NCBI GenBank assembly: GCA_034002745.1
Contig: JAVEZY010000001.1
Location: 124,001 to 188,000 of the forward strand
Origin: JAITWN01 sp034002745
Lineage (GTDB): Bacteria > Pseudomonadota > Gammaproteobacteria > SZUA-140
Direction of reading: 5' to 3'
DNA length: 64,000 nt
Shown here: piece after piece, positions 27,347 through 36,293 of the stretch
How the letters are laid out: every line of letters begins with the position of its first letter
Numbering within the stretch: the stretch's first letter is position 1
The notes under the pieces: generated by a model
Seen by the model: the letters and a program-made list of their open reading frames with translations, nothing else
Told to the model about the DNA's origin: nothing
The model's database searches: none
Translations under genes and position numbers: made by a program

Positions 27347-28909
27347 TCAATGCCTGAAATGCCGCATGCCCGTGAACACCATCGCGATGCCGTGTTCGTC
27401 CGCCGCAGCGATCACTTCCTGATCTCTCATCGAGCCGCCGGGCTGGATCACCGCGGTGACGCCGGCTGCGGCAGCCTGGTCCAGGCCATCGCGGAAGGGG
27501 AAAAACGCGTCCGATGCCATCACTGATCCGCGCACTTCAAGTCCCGCATCTTCGGCCTTGATGGCGGCGATGCGGGCGCTGTAGACGCGGCTCATCTGGC
27601 CGGCGCCGACGCCGATGGTCATGCGTTCGCGGCAGTAGACAATCGCGTTCGACTTCACGTACTTGGCGACCTTCCACGCGAACAGCAGGTCCTGCATTTC
27701 GCGGCTGTCCGGCGTGCGCTTGGTCACCACGGAGAGGTCCGCGGGGCCGATCATGCCGGTATCGCGATCCTGTACCAGCAGGCCGCCGCCCACGCGGCGG
27801 TAGTCGAGGCCGGCCACGGTCGAGGCGTGAGGGTTGCCGCAGGCGAGCACGCGCACGTTCGGCTTGCTGGCGAGCGTCTCCAGCGCCGCGTCATCCACGC
27901 TGGGGGCGATGATCACTTCCACGAACTGGCGCTCGATGATGACGCGCGCAGTGGCGGCGTCGAGCGGCCGGTTGAAGGCGATGATGCCGCCGAACGCGGA
28001 AGTGGGGTCGGTGCGGTACGCGTCCTCGTAGGCCGCGCCGATGCTGTCGCGTTCGGCCACGCCGCAGGGATTGGCGTGCTTGACGATCACGCAAGCCGGC
28101 GCGGTGAACGAAAGCACGCATTCCAGCGCCGTGTCGGCATCCGCAATATTGTTGAAGGACAGCGGCTTGCCCTGGATCTGGGTGGCTGCGGCGAGCGTGC
28201 CCGGGCTCGGTTCGGCCTCGCGATAGAAGGCTGCCTGCTGGTGCGGATTCTCACCATAGCGCAATTCCTGCGCCTTGATCATCTGCAGGTTGTGTGTGCG
28301 CGGGAAGCGCTGGGGTTCGGCGCCGAGGCGGGCGCCGAGATACTCGGCGATCATGCCGTCATAGCGCGCGGTATGCTCGAAGGTCGCCACTGCCAGCTCG
28401 AAACGCAGCGCATCGTCGATGCCGCCCTTGTCCATCGCCGCCAGTACGCGTCCGTAATCGGCCGGGTCGACGAGCACGGTGACGGCGGCATGGTTCTTCG
28501 CCGCGGCCCGGAGCATCGTCGGGCCGCCGATGTCGATGTTTTCTATCGCATCTTCCAGCGTGCAGCCGGGGCGTGCCACGGTGGCGGCGAAAGGATAGAG
28601 ATTCACCGCCACCAGATCGATCGGGGGGATGTCGGCGCGCGCCATGGTCTCATCGTCGATGCCGCGACGCCCGAGCAGACCGCCATGAATGCGCGGATGC
28701 AGGGTCTTCACCCGTCCATCCATCATCTCGGGAAAGCCGGTGTAGTCCGCCACTTCGGTCACCACGATGCCGGCTTCGGTGAGCAGGCGCGCAGTGCCGC
28801 CGGTCGAGAGGATTTCCACGCCACGCTCGCTGAGCGCGCGGGCGAAGTCGACGATGCCCTTCTTGTCCGAAACGCTGAGCAGGGCGCGGCGAATGCTGAT
28901 GATACTCAC
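27347..28909 (-). CDS. purH: Bifunctional AICAR formyltransferase / IMP cyclohydrolase
   Basis: Last two steps of IMP synthesis. The N-terminal cyclohydrolase domain (RRALLSVSDKKGIVDFARAL, STGGTARLL, GFPEMMDGRVKTLHPRIHGG) is followed by the formyltransferase domain (LRYGENPHQQAAFYR, IVKHANPCGVA, SDAFFPFRDGLDQAAAAGV). The GTG at 28909 is chosen since a GGGAGG ribosome-binding site sits nine bases before it; the upstream ATG at 28936 would place that site inside the gene. This gives 520 residues against 529 in E. coli. It lies 49 bases downstream of fis. Confidence 0.96.
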   Translation of the reverse strand: MSIISIRRALLSVSDKKGIVDFARALSERGVEILSTGGTARLLTEAGIVVTEVADYTGFPEMMDGRVKTLHPRIHGGLLGRRGIDDETMARADIPPIDLVAVNLYPFAATVARPGCTLEDAIENIDIGGPTMLRAAAKNHAAVTVLVDPADYGRVLAAMDKGGIDDALRFELAVATFEHTARYDGMIAEYLGARLGAEPQRFPRTHNLQMIKAQELRYGENPHQQAAFYREAEPSPGTLAAATQIQGKPLSFNNIADADTALECVLSFTAPACVIVKHANPCGVAERDSIGAAYEDAYRTDPTSAFGGIIAFNRPLDAATARVIIERQFVEVIIAPSVDDAALETLASKPNVRVLACGNPHASTVAGLDYRRVGGGLLVQDRDTGMIGPADLSVVTKRTPDSREMQDLLFAWKVAKYVKSNAIVYCRERMTIGVGAGQMSRVYSARIAAIKAEDAGLEVRGSVMASDAFFPFRDGLDQAAAAGVTAVIQPGGSMRDQEVIAAADEHGIAMVFTGMRHFRH

Positions 28910-28958
28910 AGGCGGTGTCCTCCCGCCGCGGCGCATGGCGCCGCGCGGCGAATGAAAA

Positions 28959-29213
28959 TTATTTGTTGAGTCCGAAACTTTCCAGCTTCTTGCGCAGCGT
29001 CCCGCGATTGATGCCGAGGATCTCGGCAGCGCGGCTCTGGTTGCCGCCGGTATGGCGCATGATGGCCTTGAGCAACGGATATTCGACTTCGCTCATGACC
29101 ATATCGTAGAGATCGCTGTGCGGCTGATGGCCGTCCAGGTCGGCGAAATATTCCTCGAGCGCTTTCTGTACGCAGCCGGCGATCTGGCTGGAGACTTTCT
29201 TTGGCGACTTCAT
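28959..29213 (-). CDS. fis: DNA-binding protein Fis
   Basis: Nucleoid-associated protein that bends DNA and adjusts rRNA, recombination and growth-phase genes. The 84-residue product has the Fis C-terminal helix-turn-helix (GGNQSRAAEILGINRGTLRK) preceded by the helical dimer region (VEYPLLKAIMRHT). It overlaps dusB by four bases (ATGA), the classical dusB-fis operon. Confidence 0.96.
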   Translation of the reverse strand: MKSPKKVSSQIAGCVQKALEEYFADLDGHQPHSDLYDMVMSEVEYPLLKAIMRHTGGNQSRAAEILGINRGTLRKKLESFGLNK

Positions 29214-30196
29214 GCTGCGAGGTCGACTTCCGCGGCGAGGCGGTCGAAAAATTCACGAACGGCTGCGAACTGGGTCTCGCTCGTGTCGGTCTGGTTGACG
29301 AACTGGCGGAAGGCGGCACCGCCGGTCTGGCCCTTGCTGTACCAGCCGATGTGCTTGCGGGCGACGCGCACGCCCACATCCTCGCCGTAGAACGCATAGA
29401 GCTGCTGCAGGTGATCGAGCATGAGATCTCGGATCCATGAAATCGGCGGCTCCGGCAAGTGCTCGCCGGTGCGCAGATAATGATCGATGCCGCGGAAGAT
29501 CCAGGGCTTTCCCTGCGCGGCGCGTCCGATCATGACCGCATCCGCTCCTGTATGATCGAGCACCCGTCGCGCCTGTTCCGCGCTGCGAATATCGCCGTTG
29601 GCGATCACCGGAATGGATATCGCCGCCTTCACTTCGGCGATGGTGTCGTATTCCGCGTCCCCGGTATAAGCGCAAGCGCGGGTGCGGCCATGGATGGCTA
29701 GCGCGCGAATGCCCGCCTGTTCGGCGAGCCGGGCGATGCGCAGCGCATTGCGGCTCTGACGGTCCCAACCCGTGCGGATCTTCAGCGTCACCGGCGCATC
29801 GACCGCGGCAACGACCGCATCCAGGATGCGCCCCACCAGCGATTCGTCCCGCAACAGGGCCGAGCCGGCCATCACGTTGCAGACTTTCTTCGCCGGACAG
29901 CCCATGTTGATGTCGATGATCTGGGCGCCGTTGTCGACGTTGTAGCGTGCGGCCTCGGCCATCATCGCGGGATCGGCGCCCGCGATCTGTACGGAACGCG
30001 GTTCGTTCTCCCCTTCATGATCGGCCCTGCGTCGGGTCTTTTCGCTTCCCCAGAGCAGGGAGTTGCACGACACCATCTCCGAAACCGCGAGCCCGGCGCC
30101 GAGCGACCGGCACAGTTGCCGGAACGGGCGGTCGGTTACGCCCGCCATGGGAGCGAGAACCAGATTGTTGCCGAGTTTATAGGGTCCGATCTGCAT
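29210..30196 (-). CDS. dusB: tRNA-dihydrouridine synthase B
   Basis: Reduces uridine to dihydrouridine in the tRNA D-loop using FMN and NADPH. From MQIGPYKLGNNLVLAPMAGV the product has 328 residues, with catalytic Cys100 in DINMGCPAKKV, the FMN-binding KIRTGWD and HGRTR, and PVIANGDI. The frame extends nine codons upstream (30223), but the family begins at MQIG. It is coupled to fis, which identifies it as DusB rather than DusA or DusC. Confidence 0.95.
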   Translation of the reverse strand: MQIGPYKLGNNLVLAPMAGVTDRPFRQLCRSLGAGLAVSEMVSCNSLLWGSEKTRRRADHEGENEPRSVQIAGADPAMMAEAARYNVDNGAQIIDINMGCPAKKVCNVMAGSALLRDESLVGRILDAVVAAVDAPVTLKIRTGWDRQSRNALRIARLAEQAGIRALAIHGRTRACAYTGDAEYDTIAEVKAAISIPVIANGDIRSAEQARRVLDHTGADAVMIGRAAQGKPWIFRGIDHYLRTGEHLPEPPISWIRDLMLDHLQQLYAFYGEDVGVRVARKHIGWYSKGQTGGAAFRQFVNQTDTSETQFAAVREFFDRLAAEVDLAA

Positions 30197-30340
30197 AGCC
30201 AGTGAAGCTGAGTGGCGCGTCACTAAGATGTGTCGCGGATTGAAAGCCGATAATCATACCCCCTCACCGCGCTTCGTCAAAGCTGGATGTGGTATGAACG
30301 AAGCGCGTGCAGGGTCCGAGTCTATATTGCCTGCAATTTC

Positions 30341-31087
30341 CTACTGAAACGCGAAGGTGAAGTTGACTGCGTCGGGACCAGGATCAACGACTTCGAGCAT
30401 GGTCTGCAAGGTCCCGCGGGATGGCATGCCGGCGCTTTCCTCGACGTCCTGCGGCAGATACTCCGCAGGTATGAAGCTGCGCTGTGCCAGGACGCGATCG
30501 CGCAGGTCATAGAACGTGAGCAATACTTCCGGCCACGACTGGGTGAATTCGGCATCGTTGGTGAATGTGATGCTGATGCGCAGCGCATCCCGCGCGCTGG
30601 GATGTCGGCGGATGTCGCGGGCCGTCATATGAATCAGTTCGGGCGCGCGCAGCAGTGGAATTTCACAGCCCGCATATTCGCAAAGAGTCGTCAGAAGCGG
30701 CCGCAGCGGCGCGTGACGGGCAAGTTGCTCGCGCATGTGCCAGGCAAACTGAATCAGAAGGGCGAACAGCAGGACGAGTATGCCCAGAGACCAGACGACG
30801 GTGGACAGGGTGCCCGGCCGCCGTGGCCGCGATGGTGCTGATTGAGCGGGCGCCGCCGCTGCCGTCTCCGATTGACCGATGCGTTCATCCGGGGCGATAT
30901 GGATGCGCGGTGCAGGTTCGCCGCCGCCATACAGAGCGCCAATGGTGTCGCGCTTGGGCCTGGCCGAGCGACGCGTGAACAGATCGCCGCAGCGGTCGCA
31001 GGCCAGCAGTCCCTCGCCCACGTCCTGCCTTTCCAGGTCGGTGACGCGGTGGCCGCAGTTCGGGCAGGTTTCAGCGTCGACGGCCAT
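30341..31087 (-). CDS. Zinc-ribbon membrane protein with DUF3426 domain
   Basis: A 248-residue protein starting MAVDAETCPNCGHRV. The N-terminal zinc ribbon has CPNCGH and CDRCGDLF. A Pro/Ala-rich linker, a single membrane segment (STVVWSLGILVLLFALLIQF) and the extracytoplasmic DUF3426 domain (LPLLRAPELIHMTARDIRRHP on) complete it. Function unknown; the family is regularly encoded next to prmA in beta- and gammaproteobacteria. The start overlaps the prmA end by 17 bases. Confidence 0.82.
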   Translation of the reverse strand: MAVDAETCPNCGHRVTDLERQDVGEGLLACDRCGDLFTRRSARPKRDTIGALYGGGEPAPRIHIAPDERIGQSETAAAAPAQSAPSRPRRPGTLSTVVWSLGILVLLFALLIQFAWHMREQLARHAPLRPLLTTLCEYAGCEIPLLRAPELIHMTARDIRRHPSARDALRISITFTNDAEFTQSWPEVLLTFYDLRDRVLAQRSFIPAEYLPQDVEESAGMPSRGTLQTMLEVVDPGPDAVNFTFAFQ

Positions 31088-31964
31088 GCAGGAGCGCCCA
31101 GTTCTCATGCAGCAGCGGGGCTTCGAGTTCGAAATCGTTCGCGTACGCTGCGGCAACGGCCTCGACCTGTTCCTGCAGCAGGCCCGACAGCGCAATGCGG
31201 CCGCCACTCGCAAGCATGGCGGAGAAGCGGGGCGCGAGTCCGATCAGCGGCCCGGCGAGGATGTTGGCGACCACGCAATCGACGGTCAGTTCAGGCAGGT
31301 CCTCGGGCGCGCCGCTGTGCACCACAGGGGAGACGCCATTGGCCGCCGCGTTGTCGGCGGTCGCGCGCCGCGCCTGCGGATCGATATCGACCGCCCAGAC
31401 CTCGCTCGCGCCGAGCTTCGCCGCAGCGATGGCGAGAATGCCCGAGCCGCTGCCATAGTCGACGATGCGATCGCCGGGGCGGCAATGCCGGTCCAGCCAT
31501 TCCAGGCACAGGGCGGTGGTCGAATGCGTGCCGGTGCCGAAGGCGAGGCCAGGCTCCATGCGCACGATGATCGCTTCACCGCTGTCCGGTTCTTCGCCAA
31601 GCGGACACACCCACAATCGCGAACCGAAGCGCATGGCGTGGAAGTCGCTCTTCCAGCTGTGCTCCCAGTCTTCATTGCCGATGCTGCTGACTTCCGCGGC
31701 GGGCGGTTCCATGCCCAGTGTCGCCGCCAGCCGGCGCAGCACGTCGTCGGTGTCGACGCCCTCATTGAACAGGCCGATGACGGCGGTGTGAGGCCACAGT
31801 GGGGCTTCGCCGGGCAACGGTTCGAGGACGGGGTCGTCGGCGGCGTCCTCCATCGTGACGGACAGGGCGCCGGCTTCGGACAGTGCTTCGGCGATGGCTT
31901 CGCCAGTGCCGGGCGCCGCCATGATGCGCATCTGCAGCCAGCGTGGTTGTGGTGTTTCTGACAC
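31071..31964 (-). CDS. prmA: Ribosomal protein L11 methyltransferase
   Basis: Trimethylates ribosomal protein L11. The GTG start (SETPQPRWLQMRIM) has a GGAG site six bases ahead and gives 297 residues (E. coli 293). The N-terminal L11-recognition domain is followed by the methyltransferase fold with FGTGTHSTTALCLEWLD, VDYGSGSGILAIAAAKLGA and the substrate-loop motif VANILAGPLIGLAP. The longer upstream frame is not family-like. Confidence 0.95.
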   Translation of the reverse strand: MSETPQPRWLQMRIMAAPGTGEAIAEALSEAGALSVTMEDAADDPVLEPLPGEAPLWPHTAVIGLFNEGVDTDDVLRRLAATLGMEPPAAEVSSIGNEDWEHSWKSDFHAMRFGSRLWVCPLGEEPDSGEAIIVRMEPGLAFGTGTHSTTALCLEWLDRHCRPGDRIVDYGSGSGILAIAAAKLGASEVWAVDIDPQARRATADNAAANGVSPVVHSGAPEDLPELTVDCVVANILAGPLIGLAPRFSAMLASGGRIALSGLLQEQVEAVAAAYANDFELEAPLLHENWALLHGRRR

Positions 31965-32136
31965 GGATCGCTCCGGGAGCGTATGAGGATGTGGCATAAT
32001 CGTTCGTTCGCCGCAAAGCCTAGCAGAGAAGCGGGGCAGCGGCCAGATACGAACCCTTGCCGCTCGGCATTCGAGTGCGGCGGTGACAGAACGCTCTTCC
32101 GGGCTGCCGGGAGCAACAATGAAGGAGGAACTGGCA

Positions 32137-32859
32137 ATGCGAAAGTCGTGGCTGATCGTCACCGCCTCGCTGATCGGCATGGCACCGGCGCTGCATGCAT
32201 CCGATGATATCGATCTGGGTGGCATCGCCAATCAAGGATCCTTCAATTCCCTGGTCGATCAGCTCGGTACCGCCATCGCCTACACCCCGGTGGCAACGGC
32301 TGAGCCTCTGGGAATCACCGGCTTCGAACTCGGTCTGGTGGTGACCGCTTTCGATCTGGACGACGATGTATGGAATCAGGCAGTGCGGGATCGCGACGCG
32401 CCATCGCTGCTGCCGGCGCCGCGCCTGCTCGCGCGCAAGGGCCTGCCCTTTGGCTTCGATGTCGGTGCGTCCTGGGTGAGCGTCCCCGACAGCAACATCT
32501 CGGTCTGGGGCGGCGAGCTGCGCAAGGCGCTTCTCGAGGGTTCCGCCACCATGCCCGCGGTTGCCGTGATGGGTCATTACAGCCGCCTCAGCGGCGTCGA
32601 TGATCTGCGACTGTCCAGCTACGGCGCCGATCTGTCGATCAGCAAGGGATTCGCCATGCTGACGCCCTACGCCGGCATAGGACACTTGTGGTATGACGGG
32701 GAAGAGCGCGCCGGCCTCGGCTTCTCCGACCATGATGACAGCACCATGCGCAGCTATCTGGGCATGCGTGTCGGTCTGCTGCCGTTCATGAGCCTCACCG
32801 CGCAGGCCGATTTCTCCGAGATCGACAGCTACAGCCTGCGGCTGGACCTGGGCTTCTGA
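32137..32859 (+). CDS. Predicted outer-membrane beta-barrel protein, function unknown
   Basis: A 240-residue exported protein. The ATG at 32137 follows an AAGGAGG ribosome-binding site and opens a signal peptide (MRKSWLIVTASLIGMAPALH, cleavage after ALHA). The mature part alternates polar and aromatic/aliphatic residues, such as GAGIGHLWYD-like strands, and ends in phenylalanine (LRLDLGF), as transmembrane barrels often do. No family could be named. It is one base upstream of the Cys-cluster gene, so the two are probably co-transcribed. Confidence 0.65.
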   Translation: MRKSWLIVTASLIGMAPALHASDDIDLGGIANQGSFNSLVDQLGTAIAYTPVATAEPLGITGFELGLVVTAFDLDDDVWNQAVRDRDAPSLLPAPRLLARKGLPFGFDVGASWVSVPDSNISVWGGELRKALLEGSATMPAVAVMGHYSRLSGVDDLRLSSYGADLSISKGFAMLTPYAGIGHLWYDGEERAGLGFSDHDDSTMRSYLGMRVGLLPFMSLTAQADFSEIDSYSLRLDLGF

Positions 32860-32860
32860 G

Positions 32861-33262
32861 ATGGCGAAGGTGATTCCGATCCTGCCGGAGCGCATCACTG
32901 CGGAGAACAAGTGCGGGTTCTGCACCAATTCCAAGTGCTGTACCTACATCACCCAGCAGATTCCCGCGCCGCGTTCCAAGTACGATTTCGAGCACCTGCT
33001 CTGGCAGATATCGCATCGCGACGTTCAGATCTACAAGGACGAGGACGGCTGGTATCTGCTGGTCAACACGAGCTGCCTGCATCTGCAGCCGGACGGGCGC
33101 TGCGGCATTTACGATCAGCGGCCTTCCGTGTGCCGCGATCATTCCAATGATCACTGTGAATTCGATGAACCGGCCGAAGACGGCTTCGAGCTGTTCTTCG
33201 ACGGCTACGAGTCCCTGCTCAAGTATTGCAAGAAGCGGTTCCGTCGCTGGGGTGCGGCCTGA
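32861..33262 (+). CDS. YkgJ-family cysteine cluster protein
   Basis: A 133-residue cytoplasmic protein with the CxxCxxxxCC-type cluster (CGFCTNSKCCTY at 18-29). Further conserved cysteines lie in CLHLQPDGRCGIYDQRP and SVCRDH. The family (UPF0153/YkgJ) probably binds zinc or an iron-sulfur cluster; its role is unknown. It follows the outer-membrane-like gene immediately and converges on the nucleotidase gene. Confidence 0.85.
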   Translation: MAKVIPILPERITAENKCGFCTNSKCCTYITQQIPAPRSKYDFEHLLWQISHRDVQIYKDEDGWYLLVNTSCLHLQPDGRCGIYDQRPSVCRDHSNDHCEFDEPAEDGFELFFDGYESLLKYCKKRFRRWGAA

Positions 33263-33270
33263 GAGGGATT

Positions 33271-33939
33271 TCAGGCGCTGAGCCGTGAGCCCGGAAAAAT
33301 CTCGCGGAAATTCATCAGCAGGGGAAAGCTGGCAGCCGTGCGTGGCGCTTCGCGCGAATCCGGATGGGCGACCGCCAGCAGATGGCGCAGGCCGGCGCGG
33401 CGCGCGGATTCGAGCACCTCGACATTGTCGTCGATGAACAGGGTGGATTCATCGCCGTAGGGCTCGATTTCGCGCAGCCGGTCCCAGAATCGTACTTCCT
33501 CCTTGGGCAGACCCAGGCTGTGCGCGCTGATCACCGCGTCGAGGTGTTCGGCAAGTCCGGTGCGTTCGAGCTTGAGCGCGAGACTCGCCTGATGGGCGTT
33601 GGTTACCAGCACGGCTCGCCGTCCGCTGCCGCGAATCGCGGCCAGGAAAGCGATCGCATCCGGCCGGGGAGCGATCAGATGCGCCACTTCATGCTTCAGG
33701 GCAACGATTTCCAGTCCCAGTTCACGCGCCCAGTAGTCGAGGCAGTACCATTGCATCGTGCCCCGCACCGAGTCGAAGCGTCGGCGGAGTTCGTTACGGG
33801 CCACATCGAAGACGAGCCCGCGCCGCTCGGCATAGCGCCGCGGCAGGTGTTCCAGCCAGAAGTGGTTATCGAAATGGAGGTCGAGCAGGGTGCCGTCCAT
33901 GTCGAGCAGGACCGTGTTGATTTTATCCCAATCAATCAT
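33271..33939 (-). CDS. yrfG: GMP/IMP nucleotidase (HAD family, YrfG-like)
   Basis: A 222-residue haloacid-dehalogenase-fold phosphatase, the same length as E. coli YrfG. Motif I is DMDGT (nucleophile Asp13 and Asp15), motif II is VTNAH, and motifs III and IV lie in LGLPKEEVRFW and FIDDN. The opening MIDWDKINTVLLDMDGTLLD and the LDYWARELGL segment resemble the YrfG group. That group lies beside nudE in E. coli, as it does here, divergently. Confidence 0.88.
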   Translation of the reverse strand: MIDWDKINTVLLDMDGTLLDLHFDNHFWLEHLPRRYAERRGLVFDVARNELRRRFDSVRGTMQWYCLDYWARELGLEIVALKHEVAHLIAPRPDAIAFLAAIRGSGRRAVLVTNAHQASLALKLERTGLAEHLDAVISAHSLGLPKEEVRFWDRLREIEPYGDESTLFIDDNVEVLESARRAGLRHLLAVAHPDSREAPRTAASFPLLMNFREIFPGSRLSA

Positions 33940-34137
33940 GTCGTTACCGTTTGCGCTGTGAGCCGGGGGCAGCCCTCGCTATAATTCGGTGAAGCTGTCT
34001 TGGAGCGCGGCTCATTCATTGAATGCCGTGGCCGTCGTTCCCGCGGGGCGGGAATCAGGCTTTCCGCTTCCGGGCATCTGCCTTGACCAATGACGGTCGA
34101 GGAATCAACAGCCTATTCGAGACAGGCTTAGTCTATC

Positions 34138-34707
34138 ATGCGCCAGAAGCCCGAGATCGTGAGCGCGGAGACAATCGCGCGGACCCGGATTTTCCGTGTC
34201 GAACAGGTCGAACTCCGATTCTCCAACGGGGTCGAGGTCTGTTACGAGCGGCTGCGCAGCAATCCTCGCGGAGCGGTGCTGATCGTGCCCATGCTGGACG
34301 CGGAGACCGTGCTGCTGGTTCGCGAGTATGCCGCTGGCGTGCATCGCTATGAGCTGGGACTGCCCAAGGGGCGCATCGAGGACGGCGAGGCGCCGGAACG
34401 CGCGGCCGACCGGGAGATGCAGGAGGAGGTCGGCTACGGCGCGCGGCGCCTGCGTACCATCGCTTCGCTCACCGTCGCCCCCGGCTATCTCAGCCATGTC
34501 ACCCACATCGTCCTTGCCCAGGACCTTTACGAACAGCGTCTCGCCGGCGATGAGCCGGAGGAGATCGAGGTCGTGCCCTGGCGTCTGGGGGATATCGACA
34601 GGCTGCTTGAGCGTGAGGATTTCACCGAGGCGCGCAGCATCGCTGCGCTGTATATGACGCGCGATCTGTTGATGCGCGAAGCGGCGGAGACTGGCCGGAA
34701 GGAGTGA
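34138..34707 (+). CDS. nudE: ADP compounds hydrolase NudE
   Basis: Nudix hydrolase for ADP-ribose, Ap3A and NADH. The 189-residue protein contains a complete Nudix box (G-x5-E-x7-REUxEE-xGU) in GRIEDGEAPERAADREMQEE followed by VGY. The N-terminal REYAAGVHRYELGLPKG and neighbouring yrfG and cysQ match the nudE locus of E. coli. Its stop lies two bases before the preferred cysQ start. The 198-base space upstream holds a TTCCCGC/GCGGGAA hairpin near 34040 and nothing else clear. Confidence 0.92.
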   Translation: MRQKPEIVSAETIARTRIFRVEQVELRFSNGVEVCYERLRSNPRGAVLIVPMLDAETVLLVREYAAGVHRYELGLPKGRIEDGEAPERAADREMQEEVGYGARRLRTIASLTVAPGYLSHVTHIVLAQDLYEQRLAGDEPEEIEVVPWRLGDIDRLLEREDFTEARSIAALYMTRDLLMREAAETGRKE

Positions 34708-34709
34708 GG

Positions 34710-35540
34710 ATGGACGACCGCAGCGAAGGGAAACGAGAGGATCTGCAGATCCTGCTTCAGCCCGTGATCGCGCTGGCGCGGCGAGCGGGCGACGAAATCG
34801 TGCGAATCTACGACGAAGGCTTCAGCGTCGAGCACAAGGAGGACAAATCCCCGCTCACCGAAGCCGATATGGCATCGCACGAGGTGATCGAGCATGGACT
34901 GCGTGAGCTGACGCCGCAGTGGCCGGTGCTGTCGGAGGAATCGGCGATGATACCGTTTTCGGAACGCTCGAGCTGGCAGCGCTACTGGCTCGTCGATCCG
35001 CTCGACGGGACCCGCGAATTCGTCAAGCGCAATGGCGAGTTCACCGTGAACATCGCCCTGATCGATGATCACGTGCCGGTTCTGGGCGTGATCGTGGTGC
35101 CTGTCACCGGGCTCTGCTACTACGCCCGCAGCGGCGGCGGTGCTTTCCGCCAGGGACGCGGCGAGACCCCTCGGCCGATAAGTACGCGGCCGCTCGACAG
35201 GCGGCATGTCACTGTCGCCGGCAGCCGTTCTCACGCCGGCGAGCGTCTGGGCCGCTTTCTCTCCCGCATCGGCGATTACGATCTGGTGAGCATGGGCAGT
35301 TCGCTCAAATCCTGCCTGGTCGCGGAAGGAAAGGCTGATGTCTATCCCCGGCTCGGGCCAACGTCCGAATGGGATACGGCCGCCGCTCACTGCATCGTCG
35401 ATGAAGCCGGGGGGCGTCTGACCGATACCGCCATGCATCCGCTGCGCTACAACACGAAGGAGTCTCTCCTCAATCCGGATTTCTTCGTATCCGGCTCTCC
35501 CGACTTCGACTGGTCGCAGTATCTGGCCCCCTCGGATTGA
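34710..35540 (+). CDS. cysQ: 3'(2'),5'-bisphosphate nucleotidase CysQ
   Basis: Converts 3'-phosphoadenosine 5'-phosphate to AMP, clearing the by-product of sulfate assimilation. The inositol-monophosphatase-fold protein has about 276 residues and the metal-site motifs EESA, DPLDGTREFVKRNGEF and EWDTAAAHCIVDEAGG. The ATG at 34710 has an AGGAG site five bases before it; a GTG two codons earlier overlaps the nudE stop and is an alternative. Confidence 0.94.
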   Translation: MDDRSEGKREDLQILLQPVIALARRAGDEIVRIYDEGFSVEHKEDKSPLTEADMASHEVIEHGLRELTPQWPVLSEESAMIPFSERSSWQRYWLVDPLDGTREFVKRNGEFTVNIALIDDHVPVLGVIVVPVTGLCYYARSGGGAFRQGRGETPRPISTRPLDRRHVTVAGSRSHAGERLGRFLSRIGDYDLVSMGSSLKSCLVAEGKADVYPRLGPTSEWDTAAAHCIVDEAGGRLTDTAMHPLRYNTKESLLNPDFFVSGSPDFDWSQYLAPSD

Positions 35541-35541
35541 G

Positions 35542-35560
35542 TTGTCGCCAGACGACAACG
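35542..35560 (+). terminator. Small hairpin after cysQ
   Basis: GTTGTCG at 35542-35548 pairs perfectly with CGACAAC at 35554-35560 around a five-base loop, starting one base after the cysQ stop. There is only a short CTCTTT tract downstream, so terminator strength is doubtful. Confidence 0.35.
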
Positions 35561-35752
35561 GATGCTCTTTCGGTCTGTAGGACCTCCGCTGTTTAAATCT
35601 CGCGCCGGTTGTTCTACGATATCGGTGCTGAAATGCAGTAGGTAAAGGACTGGGTGCCCAGGCCGTTTGCCCGCAGTTTGAGCATTCGTGTTGGTCTTCG
35701 CACACCAGCTCTGTTTTTCTAACGACAAGAACGCAAAGCAGAGGGTGGTCAC

Positions 35753-36196
35753 ATGATGAAGAAGATGTCTCTCACCGCCGTAGCCCTGGTCTTTAGCGGG
35801 GCAGCCATGGCTCAGTGCTCCTTCGAGATCGAAGCCACGGATCAGATGACCTGGAACACGCCGGAAATCAAGGTCCCCGGCGATTGCACGGAAGTCACTG
35901 TCACCCTGAAGCACGTCGGCAAGCTGCCCAAGCAGACCATGGGTCACGGCTGGGTTCTGACCAAGGGGGCCGACATGCAGGGTGTTGCCTCCGCTGGTAT
36001 GGCCGCCGGTATCGCCAACAACCACATTCCGCAGGGAGATGGTCGTGTCATTGCGCACACCAACCTCGTCGGCGGCGGTGAAACCGACTCTGTGACGTTC
36101 TCCACCTCGGGCCTCGAAAAGGGTGGAGACTACAGCTACTTCTGCCCCTTCCCCGGGCACTTCGCAGTCATGAAGGGCAAGCTGACCTTCGGTTGA
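35753..36196 (+). CDS. Azurin (periplasmic blue copper protein)
   Basis: Small electron carrier of the periplasm. The 147-residue precursor has a signal peptide (MMKKMSLTAVALVFSGAAMA) cleaved before QCSFEIEATDQM. Type 1 copper ligands are all present: the first His in LPKQTMGHGWVLTKG, then Cys, His and Met in FCPFPGHFAVMKG. The N-terminal Cys and second Cys (PGDC) form the standard azurin disulfide. It stands alone with a strong terminator behind it and 212 bases of upstream space. It may pass electrons between respiratory complexes or in nitrite or arsenite metabolism; partners are not in the window. Confidence 0.95.
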   Translation: MMKKMSLTAVALVFSGAAMAQCSFEIEATDQMTWNTPEIKVPGDCTEVTVTLKHVGKLPKQTMGHGWVLTKGADMQGVASAGMAAGIANNHIPQGDGRVIAHTNLVGGGETDSVTFSTSGLEKGGDYSYFCPFPGHFAVMKGKLTFG

Positions 36197-36205
36197 TGAA
36201 ACCTG

Positions 36206-36243
36206 CCGGGAGGCGGAGCGGTCCGCCTCCCGGTATCCTTTTC
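36206..36243 (+). terminator. Rho-independent terminator of azurin
   Basis: A perfect 12-bp stem, CCGGGAGGCGGA (36206-36217) with TCCGCCTCCCGG (36222-36233) around a GCGG loop, followed by a TATCCTTTTCTT tract. It starts nine bases after the azurin stop and can also serve the convergent copB. Confidence 0.85.
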
Positions 36244-36293
36244 TTCCGGCGATATCCCTTCAGTAGTTCGGCATCCCTGCACGGTACCCGTCT

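Noticed and set aside
34023..34352. 109-codon frame overlapping the start of nudE
   Set aside because: Arg/Gly-rich frame across the intergenic hairpin into nudE with no ribosome-binding site; a shadow.
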